Source of the DNA: Pirellulaceae bacterium
Lineage (GTDB): Bacteria > Planctomycetota > Planctomycetia > Pirellulales > Pirellulaceae
Assembly (NCBI GenBank): GCA_023382975.1
Contig: JAHDXO010000015.1
Location: 1 to 64,000, forward strand
Length of the DNA stretch: 64,000 nucleotides
Direction: 5' to 3'
How positions within the stretch are numbered: position 1 is the stretch's first letter; every line of letters starts with the position of its first letter. Made by a program: the position numbers and the translations under genes. The notes under the pieces are model-generated. The model worked only from the letters and a program-made list of their open reading frames with translations. It was not told where the DNA came from and did no database searches. Positions 1 through 8,598 of the stretch are shown piece by piece.

Positions 1-31
1 CGCAGGAAACAAGTTACCACTTTAGCGGAAC

Positions 32-73
32 GGCGCGAGCCGTCCGGTGCCGAAATACCGGACGGCACGCGCC
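32..73. repeat. Large palindromic hairpin downstream of a minus-strand gene
   Basis: Positions 40-48 pair perfectly with 57-65 (9 bp, 8-nt loop), and 32-37 pair with 68-73 outside a 2-nt internal mismatch. It lies about 45 nt beyond the stop of the minus-strand gene ending at 119. There is no T-run on either side, so it is not a classic intrinsic terminator. It fits a REP-like intergenic repeat, which may still act as a 3' stabiliser or weak terminator. The fold is read directly from the sequence; the role is inferred. Confidence 0.6.
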
Positions 74-118
74 CTACCGCCACTTGCAAATCCGGTAGGT
101 TTTTTCCCGCGGGCTGCC

Positions 119-1069
119 TTAACGCACCAAGTACACCGCGGGGTCGTCGATCACCCACGGGGTCGACCAAGTTCTGCCGTCGTCGCCGTTGCAGACATTG
201 AAAAAGAATGTCTTGAACGTCACCGCTCGCCGGCCGTAGGGAAACTCGGACGCCAATCGGTCGGACGCGGTCAGTTCCTCAACTCCCGGCTTGGCAAAGT
301 AGTGTACCATCCCGTCGGGCGTTACGGACAGGCCCATCGTCCACCAACCGGTCGTCGTGATCTGCGCGGATGGGTAGTCGTTGCCATTGCGGTCGGCGCG
401 AAGCCGCAGGCGCGCGTAGTCGTGCTCGCCGCCCGCTGCCTTGCTCTCGAACTCGATGAACATACCAGGCCAATACGTCTCCAGCGCCGGGCGCCCACCC
501 GCTGATGCCATGCCCCGCTGGGACGGGACGAGGAAGGTTTCGAGCGCCACGCGAAACCCGAAATGCGGGCCGGTACGCTGCTCCCATTGACGGACGGGAG
601 GCAGGAACACTCGAACCACCACGTTCGGCCCGCGGGACACCGGAATGGCTCCACCCAGCCGATAGTGGACGTCGGCGATCAGATCGTCCTGGCCCAACTG
701 CTGGCTGGGCCGGCCTGGGATCCCTGTCTGCAACGACTGTAGGAGGAGCGAGCCCCGACTTCCAGGCAGTCCGCCGGCCGGCGTTTCAACTCGCCTCACG
801 ATGTCCGGATGTCCTCGCTTGACGCTCTCGTACCAGCGTCCGTTTGCGGATTCACCCGTCGGAGACCGTTCCTGCGAATCGATGTCCCGTGAACTCTTCG
901 GCGGATTGAAGCGATATTCCCAGGACTCGTCCTCGAAATCGTCGCCGACCTGCGTCAGCTTCTGCCCCGTGCCCGGAACAATCGGTTCCGCCAGGGCTTC
1001 TGCGAGAAGCAGAGGAACCAGTAGACAAACGGTCAGCAAACGTCGGCAACATGGGTGAAGGCTCATCAT
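119..1069 (-). CDS. Secreted hypothetical protein
   Basis: About 316 residues. I chose the ATG at 1069 (a second ATG follows at 1066) because it is followed at once by a signal peptide (MMSLHPCCRRLLTVCLLVPL, then an Ala-rich cleavage region), has AGAGG about 10 nt upstream, and starts 15 nt after the stop of the preceding small gene. The rest has the feel of a beta-sandwich, with many Trp/Tyr/Phe and a segment like polysaccharide-lyase or concanavalin-type folds (WWTMGLSVTPDGMVHYFAKP), but no catalytic motif I can name. Probably exported. It is likely co-transcribed with the 1084-1359 gene. Function unknown. Confidence 0.7.
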   Translation of the reverse strand: MMSLHPCCRRLLTVCLLVPLLLAEALAEPIVPGTGQKLTQVGDDFEDESWEYRFNPPKSSRDIDSQERSPTGESANGRWYESVKRGHPDIVRRVETPAGGLPGSRGSLLLQSLQTGIPGRPSQQLGQDDLIADVHYRLGGAIPVSRGPNVVVRVFLPPVRQWEQRTGPHFGFRVALETFLVPSQRGMASAGGRPALETYWPGMFIEFESKAAGGEHDYARLRLRADRNGNDYPSAQITTTGWWTMGLSVTPDGMVHYFAKPGVEELTASDRLASEFPYGRRAVTFKTFFFNVCNGDDGRTWSTPWVIDDPAVYLVR

Positions 1070-1083
1070 CCGGGATGAGCCTC

Positions 1084-1359
1084 TCAAGCAGCCCGGCGTG
1101 AATAGCCCGCAGGCTTGTCGGACAACCCGGAGCCAGGCAGGATGCGAAGAACCGTCCCGTCCGATCCGTGAACCTTGATCTCGTCCTCTTCGATGAACCA
1201 CACTGCCTGCAAATCACCGCATCGAAAACGCCGTCCACAGTACAGATCGTTTCGGATAAGTATGTGTTCGCTGATCGGTTCCCCGTTCAAAGATCCCAGT
1301 TCGGCAAATGTCCTGCGGACCAACCGGCGGATCCCGTCCAAAGTGCTCGCGTGCGGCAT
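1084..1359 (-). CDS. Small conserved planctomycete-type protein, function unknown
   Basis: A 91-residue protein starting at ATG 1359. The C-terminal half (DLYCGRRFRCGDLQAVWF, then a VHGSDGTVLRILP motif) resembles a short uncharacterised protein I associate with planctomycete genomes. No signal peptide or membrane segment. It stops 15 nt before the secreted protein that begins at 1069, so the two probably form an operon. Two cysteines could matter, but there is no recognisable zinc motif. The family recollection is from memory and was not checked. Confidence 0.65.
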   Translation of the reverse strand: MPHASTLDGIRRLVRRTFAELGSLNGEPISEHILIRNDLYCGRRFRCGDLQAVWFIEEDEIKVHGSDGTVLRILPGSGLSDKPAGYSRRAA

Positions 1360-1533
1360 AATAGGGGCTCGTTCCTGTCGGGTGCGACGATCCGTCGAGA
1401 ACTACTTCTCATTAAGATCGGCCGAAATATCCCCTGCCATTCGGGGAACCCGATCGAACCGCACAGCTTTCCTATCTTCGGGAAACGCAACCCAATTGCC
1501 CGGTTTTAAACGCCCAGCCCATTGAGCTGATAT

Positions 1534-2514
1534 CTACCTCTTGACGGGACGGTCGAAGATCGCGATGCCGACGACGGTCGCGACGATCCCAGATAGCAGC
1601 CAGAGGTTGTGCGCTTCCTGGAACAGCAGAATGCCCGCGGCAGCGCCCAAGGCCACTTGCGAGGCGTTCAGCACGTTGGCATGGACCAGCGTCGTCAACT
1701 GCAGCCCTTTGATGATCAGCGCGAATCCGACCAGATTGAAGACGCCGGACGCGATCATCCAGGCCAACGTCTGGGGCTCGGTGGCCAACATGCCTTCGCT
1801 CCCCAATCGCAGCGCGCTGACGATGCCCAACGACACGACACCGACCCCGGTTACGATGACAACCGTCACGGCGACGGGAACCTTCGACTTCGCTGTGTGG
1901 CGAATCGCGGCGCCGAGTCCCGCGAAGACGGCTCCCGCCAAACATGCGGCACCAAGCCCGAGCAAAGCAACTAGCGCGCTTCCGGGGACGGGCAGCGACT
2001 CGGCCGAAGTGCCTGCACTGGCCGCCCCGATGCTCAGCAACGTGACGGCGGCGATCACCAAGAAAATCGCCGCGATCGAACGAGAGGTCAGCAGTTCGCG
2101 GAACAAGGCCATGCCGATCAATCCGCTGGCCGTCAGGTTCACACCAAACACCAGCGGCATGCTGACCGCCAGTCCCACCACCCCGAACGCCCACTGCATG
2201 GCTAGATTTCCGGCCAACTGCACCATCAGTCCGGCCAACACAAGAACGACCAGCGCGGACCAGGGGATCCGAAACCGCTCACCGCACGCGAATCTCCACA
2301 ACAACCACGGCCCGACGACCACCACCGAGACGATCTCTTTGACGCAAATTACCCAGGCCTCGTCGATTTGCTGCCCGGCCAATTGGCGCAGACACACATT
2401 GGCTGCGGTGTAGCTTATCGCGGACAGCAGACAGCAGACCGTCCCGAGCAGGGCCGGTTCGATCCGCAGCAGGTAGGCCATCGATGGTTGGGTAGCGGTA
2501 TTCACGGCCGTCAT
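1534..2514 (-). CDS. EamA-type (DMT superfamily) transporter
   Basis: A 326-residue, very hydrophobic protein with about ten predicted membrane segments in two similar halves, the hallmark of the drug/metabolite transporter superfamily. The first half runs from about residue 18 to 150 and the second from about 175 to 320, separated by a polar loop. Start at ATG 2514; an in-frame ATG at 2481 is an alternative. The family exports or imports small metabolites, and the substrate cannot be read from sequence. It stands alone between minus-strand neighbours with a gap of about 170 nt on its downstream side. Confidence 0.85.
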   Translation of the reverse strand: MTAVNTATQPSMAYLLRIEPALLGTVCCLLSAISYTAANVCLRQLAGQQIDEAWVICVKEIVSVVVVGPWLLWRFACGERFRIPWSALVVLVLAGLMVQLAGNLAMQWAFGVVGLAVSMPLVFGVNLTASGLIGMALFRELLTSRSIAAIFLVIAAVTLLSIGAASAGTSAESLPVPGSALVALLGLGAACLAGAVFAGLGAAIRHTAKSKVPVAVTVVIVTGVGVVSLGIVSALRLGSEGMLATEPQTLAWMIASGVFNLVGFALIIKGLQLTTLVHANVLNASQVALGAAAGILLFQEAHNLWLLSGIVATVVGIAIFDRPVKR

Positions 2515-2617
2515 TGTACACGAGATCCGGCCATTGGGAGAAGGTGGTCCAGAACGAGAGCGAAACGCGGGCAGGCGTTTCGTCGAGAGTCGCTAAGCGG
2601 TGACAGGGACGGCCGAT

Positions 2618-3646
2618 CTACTGGTCGGCGAACACTTCTCGTAGAAATTCCGCCGCCGGTTCCCACCCCGCCGCGGCCGACGCAAAATCGGCTTGCATGT
2701 GGCGGATCGGAACTTCTCCTTGGGCTCGCGACGGCACATCCACGTGGCGGTTCAGCGGGAACTGGGCACTGTCGCCCAACGCCAGACGCGACTCGACCTC
2801 GGGCGACAACAGAAAATCGACTAGTTGCCGCGCCTCCTCGCCATTCGCGCTGCCTTTGATCAAGGCCAGCGTGTTGGGGATGAACAAGGCGCCCATCTGC
2901 CCCTCGCCCTGGTCTGGATAGACGATCTGCACCGGCATGCCTTTGTCCCGTTCGATGATGGCATCGTCCGTGTCGGTCCAGCCAATCGCAACTTGTCCCG
3001 ACGAGACCGCCAAAGCGACCTGCTTGTTTCCGGCCAGAATCTGAGCGTTGGCGCGAAGCTTCTGAAAGAAATCGCGAGCCTGATCGTCGCCCCACGTATG
3101 GAACAGCACAGCGGCGTGCGTGGCCGTCATGCCGAACAGCGGCTTGGCAACGCCCACCCGGCCCTGCCACTGCGGATCGATCAAGTCGAGAATCGAATCC
3201 GGCCGCTGGTCTTCGGGAACGAGGTCCGTATTGACCAGCAGAACGCGGATCCGCGCTGCAAGACCGTGCCAAGCCCCTTCGGGCGAGCGAAAAGTCTCGG
3301 GAAAATCAGCCGCCCGCGGGGATTCGTATTGGTCCAACAGTCCCAGTCGTTCGAGCCGCAGCGTGTGCAGGATCTCGTTGTTCCAGAAAAGATCGCAGCG
3401 TGGCCGATTGCTCTCCTGGATGATCGCATTGACCAAACCGACCGTCTTCGTCGATTCGACGTCGTACTTGGCCAGAACCCGAATGCCCGTCCGCTGTTCG
3501 AAGTCCTGCAGAATCGGTTCGGAAAACTCGCGGTCCAGCGCTGTGTAGACCACGACCTGCCGATCCGGCGCAGACCAACAGCCGGCCAGGACCGGCAGCC
3601 AGAACAAGTTCATCCAACGACACCGGTGTTTTGAGCGTTTGATCAT
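2618..3646 (-). CDS. Iron-type ABC transporter substrate-binding lipoprotein
   Basis: About 342 residues. I prefer ATG 3646 (MIKRSKHRCRW...) because it gives a positively charged n-region, a hydrophobic stretch and the lipobox LPVLAGC; ATG 3613 also keeps the lipobox, while the frame is open further upstream. The mature part has the fold signature of Fe3+-binding-type extracellular solute-binding proteins: an N-terminal VVVYTALDREFSEPILQDF, a central GRVGVAKPLFG segment and a C-terminal helical region. No permease or ATPase is adjacent, so it is an orphan receptor in this window. Iron or another small anion/metal is the family expectation; the ligand is unknown. Confidence 0.82.
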   Translation of the reverse strand: MIKRSKHRCRWMNLFWLPVLAGCWSAPDRQVVVYTALDREFSEPILQDFEQRTGIRVLAKYDVESTKTVGLVNAIIQESNRPRCDLFWNNEILHTLRLERLGLLDQYESPRAADFPETFRSPEGAWHGLAARIRVLLVNTDLVPEDQRPDSILDLIDPQWQGRVGVAKPLFGMTATHAAVLFHTWGDDQARDFFQKLRANAQILAGNKQVALAVSSGQVAIGWTDTDDAIIERDKGMPVQIVYPDQGEGQMGALFIPNTLALIKGSANGEEARQLVDFLLSPEVESRLALGDSAQFPLNRHVDVPSRAQGEVPIRHMQADFASAAAGWEPAAEFLREVFADQ

Positions 3647-3780
3647 CGCCGCAGAATAACGCACGCGGCAAACCCGGTCCACCCCTGGAGAAATTCGGAC
3701 GACTCAGCCTTCTTCAGGGAGGTTCTCCAGATCGATCATGCCCTGCGACCGAGCCCGCTTGATCGCTATACCGCCGCCCG

Positions 3781-5142
3781 TCACTTCCGCTGCAGCATCA
3801 ACGACCAGGACGGTCGGCGCTGGGCGCCGTCGGGGCCGGTTTGAATTTCGGACTCCTTGAGCCAGACGAAATCGAACGACGCGGAGAAATCGTCGCGCAT
3901 CGTCTGTTCGATGACTCCGGGCGGTCCAGCCCGGTTCAGCGACACAATCAGCGCCCGTGTACCGGGTCGCGAAAGGCCACGCATCGATTCGACGAATCCG
4001 GCGGCGTCGGCGTACCGCACATTGTGGTAACACCCGCGGTCGAAGACCAAATCGAACGTGCCCAAGTCCGGCAGATTCAGCACGTCCGCCAGCAGCCAAC
4101 GCACGCGAACACCGGCCTTGCGCGCCTTGGCATCGGCGATTCCCAATGCCGTCGGGGCCACATCGATCGCCGTGACGTCAAATCCCTGACTTGCCAGATA
4201 GATGGCGTTCGTGCCCGACCCGCAACCCAGTTCGACGACCCGGCACGGCTTGATGTGACCCTCGACGACCGCACGCTTCAAGTCCTCGGCAATCAGCCCT
4301 GTGTCCCAGCCCGGGCGCTGCTGCCCGCGGTACGCGCGGTCCCAGCGCTCGATCAACTGCTGTCCCTGCTGGCCATGCGGCAAGATCCCGGCCGGCAACG
4401 CGCGTCGCGAGATCGACGCTCCACTGCCTTCTTCTGCGCTCGCGATCCACCCCGGCTCGACGTAGTCGCGCGGCAACTCGACGACCAGTCCGCGATCACC
4501 CGTGCGAACGGTCAGTTTCCAGTCTGCCCCGTCCGTCGGCGATTCGAACGAAACCGACTCGGATGCTCCGCTCGCTTCGCCCACCACGAACAGGCAGACG
4601 GTTCGTGTCAGATTGGCAGAGGACTCTGCCGTCTCGGCCTCCGCCGCGCTGGTCTGGGCGGCGGGCGTGCCCCGGAGGTCGCCGACCGGATCGTTGGTCT
4701 CCTGCCAGCGCAGTTGGTCGAGTCCCGCCGGCACGCCTTGGCTCTCCGGCGCGACGACGATCGGTTCCGCCGTCCAGCCGACTCGCCGGATCGTCCCGCG
4801 CGGTCCGGGCTTGCCCCACAGGTCATCCACGACCAGCAACCGGGGCTTGATCAGCAATACCCGGCGGAACCGCAGCGGGGAATCGCCCGCGCCCGCCGCG
4901 CCGCGCTCGCCGAATGCGTAAGCGAAAACGGCATTCTCCTCGTAGGCAATCAGCCGCTCGAACCCCAGCAGTTCCGGCTTGGGCGTTGCCTCATCGAACC
5001 GAGCCAAACGCTCTTGCCAGGCGCGGAGATCCTCCGCGCGCAACCGCTCGCCATGCGGCGGCTCGCCGGCGACGGCCAGCGACGATGCAAGGCAAGCGAT
5101 ACCGACGACTCGAACCAACCAACGGACAGAACTGGAAGACAT
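3781..5142 (-). CDS. Secreted class I SAM-dependent methyltransferase fused to a heparinase-like segment
   Basis: 453 residues from ATG 5142, fixed by the strong AGGAG about 9 nt upstream; the frame is open for some 420 nt further upstream, but that part is repeat-derived. A signal peptide (residues 1-26) precedes a beta-rich region of about 170 residues with a LLIKPRLLVVDDLWG motif like the C-terminal domain of heparinase II/III enzymes. The C-terminal 210 residues are a class I methyltransferase with SAM motif I VVELGCGSGTNAIYLASQG and a downstream DLVFDRGCYHNV, as in thiopurine-methyltransferase-like enzymes. An exported methyltransferase is odd because SAM is cytoplasmic. Substrate unknown. 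Confidence 0.78.
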   Translation of the reverse strand: MSSSSVRWLVRVVGIACLASSLAVAGEPPHGERLRAEDLRAWQERLARFDEATPKPELLGFERLIAYEENAVFAYAFGERGAAGAGDSPLRFRRVLLIKPRLLVVDDLWGKPGPRGTIRRVGWTAEPIVVAPESQGVPAGLDQLRWQETNDPVGDLRGTPAAQTSAAEAETAESSANLTRTVCLFVVGEASGASESVSFESPTDGADWKLTVRTGDRGLVVELPRDYVEPGWIASAEEGSGASISRRALPAGILPHGQQGQQLIERWDRAYRGQQRPGWDTGLIAEDLKRAVVEGHIKPCRVVELGCGSGTNAIYLASQGFDVTAIDVAPTALGIADAKARKAGVRVRWLLADVLNLPDLGTFDLVFDRGCYHNVRYADAAGFVESMRGLSRPGTRALIVSLNRAGPPGVIEQTMRDDFSASFDFVWLKESEIQTGPDGAQRRPSWSLMLQRK

Positions 5143-5183
5143 GGTGTTTTCTCCTGAGTTAATCGCCATCGATTTCCGACGAC

Positions 5184-5264
5184 GTAGCGGAAGTCGTGAG
5201 ACTTCCGGGTTCCGAATTCTCACGAATCCGGCTACGCTGTCCGAATTCTCACGAATCCGGCTAC
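5184..5264. repeat. Cluster of three ~24-bp palindromic repeats
   Basis: Three copies of a dispersed element lie between two genes: 5184-5207 (plus orientation, core GGAAGTCGTGAGACTTCC), 5212-5235 and 5241-5264 (both inverted, core GAATTCTCACGAATCC). A degraded fourth copy (about 5264-5283) runs up to the 3' end of the next gene. Each begins or ends with GTAGC/GCTAC and is a near-palindrome around a GTGA centre. Further copies are at 6768-6831 and 40141-40164. Directly visible; probably a REP/MITE-like family. Confidence 0.85.
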
Positions 5265-5288
5265 GGAAGCCGTCGGACTTCCGCTGCG

Positions 5289-6743
5289 TCAAGCGATTTC
5301 CGGAACGCGGAACGGTTCGCGGTAGTCGCGGGTGAGCAACTGGTTCGCTTGCTCGTTGTCTACAAAGCGTTCGGTTTGCGGGTCCATCCGCAGCACGGCG
5401 CCCATCGTGGCGGGCGTCGTCGCCAGGTCGACTTGGTTGGCCCGCAGATGCTCGACCATCCGCTGCCAGGCATCCGTCGCATCGCGGTCCGCGCGGATGC
5501 GTGCGGCGATTTCGTCGCCCGTCGCCGTCTTGCCCAATCGATACGAGATATTGCCCGTGTGGCAAAGGGCACTGGACAGATGGCCTTCGAGGATGTCGGC
5601 GTGCAGATCCTCGCGCCGGCGGCTACGCACCGCGCGGATGAAATTCGCGAAATGGTCTTCCGTGCCGGACCAGGCCATGATCTCTTTCCCGTCGCGGTCA
5701 TAAGCCTTGGCGCCGGTCGCCGCATAGCCGGGGATGAACAGCCGTCCGCCTTCGCAGTGGACATGGACCCCGACGTTGCTGCCCAGGAACTGGTCCATGT
5801 TGCGGGAATCGGTCTTGTCGGGCAGTCCGCGGACTTCGAAGATCAGCGGCGCGTCCGGGTAGTCGTGAAACACGATTTGCGTGTTTGCCGTCTGGCCGTC
5901 GTCGACGTAGCCGAACCGACCGCCGACGCTCCAGACGCGAGGCGACAAGTGGTCGACGCCCAGGCTCCAGCGAGCCAAGTCCATCTGGTGAATGCCCTGA
6001 TTGCCCAAGTCGCCGTTGCCCGTCGCCCAAACCCAGTGCCAATCGTAGTGCAGGTTCTTGCGCATCAGCGGATCGAGCGGCGCGGGTCCGCACCACAGAT
6101 CGTAATCGATGCCCGACGGAATGGGCTGCGGACCGGCGACGAGACCGATGCTGTCGCGCCGCTTGTAGCAGATGCCGCGAGCGGCCAGGATCTTTCCCAA
6201 TTGGCCTGAGCGGACCCAGGCGATGGCCTGGGCGACTCCCTCACGCGACGAGCGGCTCTGCGTGCCCGTCTGGACAATCCGGTCGTAACGCCGCGCGGCA
6301 TTCACCGCTTGGCGCCCCTCCCAGACGTTGTGCGACACCGGCTTCTCGACGTACACATCCTTCCCGGCTTGGCAGCCCCAGACGGCGATCAGCGAGTGCC
6401 AGTGGTTGGGCGTGGCCGTGGCGACCACGTCCAGATCTTTGTTGTCCAGCAGCTTGCGGGCGTCCGTGTACGTCGCGATCGGCTGCCCTTGGCTTCGAAA
6501 CCGCTCGGCCACCGTGTCCAGCACGTTCGCGTCGCAATCGCAGATCGCCGCGACGCGGACGCCCGGCACTGCGCCGAAGCCCTTGATGTGATCGGCGCCG
6601 CGTCCTCGGATCCCGATCACGCCCACGCGGATCTCCTCATTGGCACCCAAGACGCGCCGTCCACTCGATAGGGAAAGCCCCACGGCGGCGGCACCAGCGA
6701 CGGAAGCTTTCAAGAAACTGCGTCGATCAACTCTTCGTGTCAT
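5289..6743 (-). CDS. Tat-exported Gfo/Idh/MocA family oxidoreductase
   Basis: 484 residues from ATG 6743, chosen because it starts the Tat signal MTRRVDRRSFLKASVAG and has GAGGAT upstream. The mature protein begins with an NAD(P)-binding Rossmann motif (VGVIGIRGRGADHIKGF), followed by EKPVSHNVWEG, where EKP is the family's conserved lysine motif, and the C-terminal alpha/beta substrate domain. These proteins oxidise or reduce sugars or inositols; planctomycetes have many Tat-exported paralogues, often near sulfatases, as here (6836-8302). The gene is bracketed by copies of the 24-bp palindromic repeat at 5184-5264 and 6768-6831. Confidence 0.92.
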   Translation of the reverse strand: MTRRVDRRSFLKASVAGAAAVGLSLSSGRRVLGANEEIRVGVIGIRGRGADHIKGFGAVPGVRVAAICDCDANVLDTVAERFRSQGQPIATYTDARKLLDNKDLDVVATATPNHWHSLIAVWGCQAGKDVYVEKPVSHNVWEGRQAVNAARRYDRIVQTGTQSRSSREGVAQAIAWVRSGQLGKILAARGICYKRRDSIGLVAGPQPIPSGIDYDLWCGPAPLDPLMRKNLHYDWHWVWATGNGDLGNQGIHQMDLARWSLGVDHLSPRVWSVGGRFGYVDDGQTANTQIVFHDYPDAPLIFEVRGLPDKTDSRNMDQFLGSNVGVHVHCEGGRLFIPGYAATGAKAYDRDGKEIMAWSGTEDHFANFIRAVRSRRREDLHADILEGHLSSALCHTGNISYRLGKTATGDEIAARIRADRDATDAWQRMVEHLRANQVDLATTPATMGAVLRMDPQTERFVDNEQANQLLTRDYREPFRVPEIA

Positions 6744-6767
6744 CTCAGTATCCTCGTATAAAAACAT

Positions 6768-6831
6768 GTAGCCGAATTCGTGAGAATTCGGATGGAAACC
6801 GCGAAATCCGAAGTCTCACGACTTCGGCTAC
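6768..6831. repeat. Head-to-head pair of the 24-bp palindromic element
   Basis: 6768-6791 carries the core GAATTCGTGAGAATTC in plus orientation, and 6808-6831 is an inverted copy with GAAGTCTCACGACTTC. Each is itself palindromic and the two together form a larger inverted repeat with a 16-nt centre. They fill nearly all of the intergenic space between the oxidoreductase start (6743) and the sulfatase stop (6836). A transcription-terminating or mRNA-stabilising role is possible; no T-run is present. Confidence 0.85.
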
Positions 6832-6835
6832 AACG

Positions 6836-8302
6836 CTACCGGCTGCGCTGCACCGCCTGCCAGCCGTCATTCAACTGCTGCATCAAACGCTCGACCACTT
6901 CGGCTTGGTCGGCCGCGCCCGCCACGTTTTCGTTCTCCGCCGGATCGGTCGTGTGGTCGTATAACTCCAACGCCTCGACTTTGCCCGTCTTGCGATCCTT
7001 CCAAGCCGTCAAGCGGTAGCGATCGGTGCGCATCGAGTAGCCCGTCACCGAGCCGCGCGGGTACTGGCTGAACGCGGCCGGCTTCCACGGCCGCTGCGGA
7101 TCGTCCAGCAGCGGCGCTGCGCTGGTGCCCTCAAGATGAGCCGGTTTTTCCAGGCCGGCCAAGTCGCATAGCGTCGGGTAGATATCGACAAACTCGACCA
7201 ACGCCCGCGTCTTGCCACCCGGCGCCTTTTGGCCCGGCGCCCGAATGATCAGCGGCGCGTTGGCGTCGTTTTCGAAGTTCGTGTGCTTGCACCACGAGTT
7301 GTGCTCGCCCAGCTTCCAGCCGTGATCGCCCCACAGAACGACGATCGTGTTGTCGGCCAGACCCAGCCGGTCGAGTTCGTCGAGCAGTTTCCCGACGTTG
7401 GCATCGGTGAAGCTGACGCAGGCGTAGTAGCCGTGCTTCAACTGCCGCGCCTGATCGTCGGTCAAGTCGCCCTTGGCGGGAATGCCGTCGTAGGCTCGCA
7501 TCTCGCCCCAAGTGGTCAGCGAGTACGGCGTCACGTTTTTCGGCGGGAACGGATTCTCAGCCAACTTGATCTGCTGCGGATCGTACAGATCCCAGAAGCG
7601 TTTCGGAGCATTGAACGGCAGATGCGGCTTGACAAATCCGACCGCCAGGAAAAACGGCTCTTTGCGGTCCTTCAATTCGCGCAGCGCTCGCACACCGAGT
7701 TCCGCGATCGCGCCGTCCGTGTAGGCGTTGTCCGGCACATCCGCCATCTCGGTGGCCGTGCCGCGGGCCGCCCGGCTGAGCGCTTGACCCTTCAGCCCGC
7801 GCTCCAGTGCCTCGGCACGGCGGCGGGACATGATCTGGCGGTTCTCCTCGGTCACGTAGCCCGCGCCGCCGGCGGGTCGTCGAGCCGGTTCGCTCCAGGT
7901 CGGCGGATCGTCGTAGCCCCCGTGGTAGATCTTGCCCATGCTGACGCAGTAGTAGCCGTTCTGCTTGAAGTGCTGACCCAGCGTCACGACGTCCGGGACA
8001 TGCGTGCGGAAGTGCGTCACCAAATCGTAGACCTTCGTCGAATCGGGCCGTAATCCGGTCATCAAACTGGTCCGCGACGGCGAACAGACGGCTTGCTGGC
8101 AATACGCCCGCAGGAAGACGGTGCCGTCCTTCGCCAGGCGGTCGATGTGCGGGCTGCGGATGTGCTCGGCCCCGTAGCAGCCCAGTTCGGTGCGCAGGTC
8201 ATCCACGGGAATGAACAACACGTTCGGCCGCTGCTCGGCCGCTCCCGCCGGAGCGACAAACAACCAACCTATCAACGCCAAGATATACGAGACACGTTTC
8301 AT
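6836..8302 (-). CDS. Secreted sulfatase, iduronate-2-sulfatase-like
   Basis: 488 residues. ATG 8302 has AAGGAG well placed upstream and opens a signal peptide (MKRVSYILALIGWLFVAPAG). The alkaline-phosphatase-superfamily metal motif PVDDLR is at 32-37. The sulfatase signature C-S-P-S-R at 73-77 (AVCSPSRTSLMTG) gives a Cys that would be converted to formylglycine. The downstream VVTLGQHFKQNGYYCVSMGK and WGDHGWKLGEHNSWCKHTNF segments match the iduronate-2-sulfatase-like S1 subfamily. It probably removes sulfate from polysaccharide outside the cytoplasm. It neighbours a Tat-exported oxidoreductase, a common planctomycete pairing for sulfated-sugar use. The exact substrate is unknown. Confidence 0.93.
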   Translation of the reverse strand: MKRVSYILALIGWLFVAPAGAAEQRPNVLFIPVDDLRTELGCYGAEHIRSPHIDRLAKDGTVFLRAYCQQAVCSPSRTSLMTGLRPDSTKVYDLVTHFRTHVPDVVTLGQHFKQNGYYCVSMGKIYHGGYDDPPTWSEPARRPAGGAGYVTEENRQIMSRRRAEALERGLKGQALSRAARGTATEMADVPDNAYTDGAIAELGVRALRELKDRKEPFFLAVGFVKPHLPFNAPKRFWDLYDPQQIKLAENPFPPKNVTPYSLTTWGEMRAYDGIPAKGDLTDDQARQLKHGYYACVSFTDANVGKLLDELDRLGLADNTIVVLWGDHGWKLGEHNSWCKHTNFENDANAPLIIRAPGQKAPGGKTRALVEFVDIYPTLCDLAGLEKPAHLEGTSAAPLLDDPQRPWKPAAFSQYPRGSVTGYSMRTDRYRLTAWKDRKTGKVEALELYDHTTDPAENENVAGAADQAEVVERLMQQLNDGWQAVQRSR

Positions 8303-8516
8303 GATCGGTCATCTCCTTCTTGAGTCTTGCGGCGTGGGGTTCGCGCACCGTGCGCATGGTGGTGGGTTCCGGACACGGTGCAATCGCGTTATTGTCTCGC
8401 GGGCAGAGCCGCGTGGGAAGAGGTGGCGATGCGAAGGTGCATCGCAGAGTCGCGGATTCGGTCTCGTGCCGATAGAATGGCGGGGACAAGAAAAAGGGGA
8501 AGGGGGAGGAAGCAGA

Positions 8517-8575
8517 CACAGGCTGACAGCCTGTGCTAAGGAGACGGAAGCTGGTACAGGCTGGCAGCCTGTGCT
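8517..8575. repeat. Two copies of a short palindromic element
   Basis: 8517-8538 and 8554-8575 share CAGGCTG(A/G)CAGCCTG, a 15-nt palindrome with a single central base, followed by TGCTA. The copies lie 37 nt apart, in the same orientation, in the 296-nt interval between the divergent sulfatase and membrane-protein genes. The rest of that interval (8303-8516) shows no gene, only a G/A-rich run around 8480-8510. Confidence 0.75.
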
Positions 8576-8598
8576 ACGGTGGGGGGAGCGGTGGAGCA

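Noticed and set aside
32..73. Intrinsic terminator for the gene ending at 119
   Set aside because: The stem is strong, but neither side has a T-run, so it is kept only as a hairpin repeat.
4914..5162. Upstream extension of the methyltransferase fusion to a start near 5565
   Set aside because: The extra codons between 5143 and 5565 are encoded by palindromic repeats and by the opposite part of the next gene. ATG 5142 has a strong AGGAG and a signal peptide.
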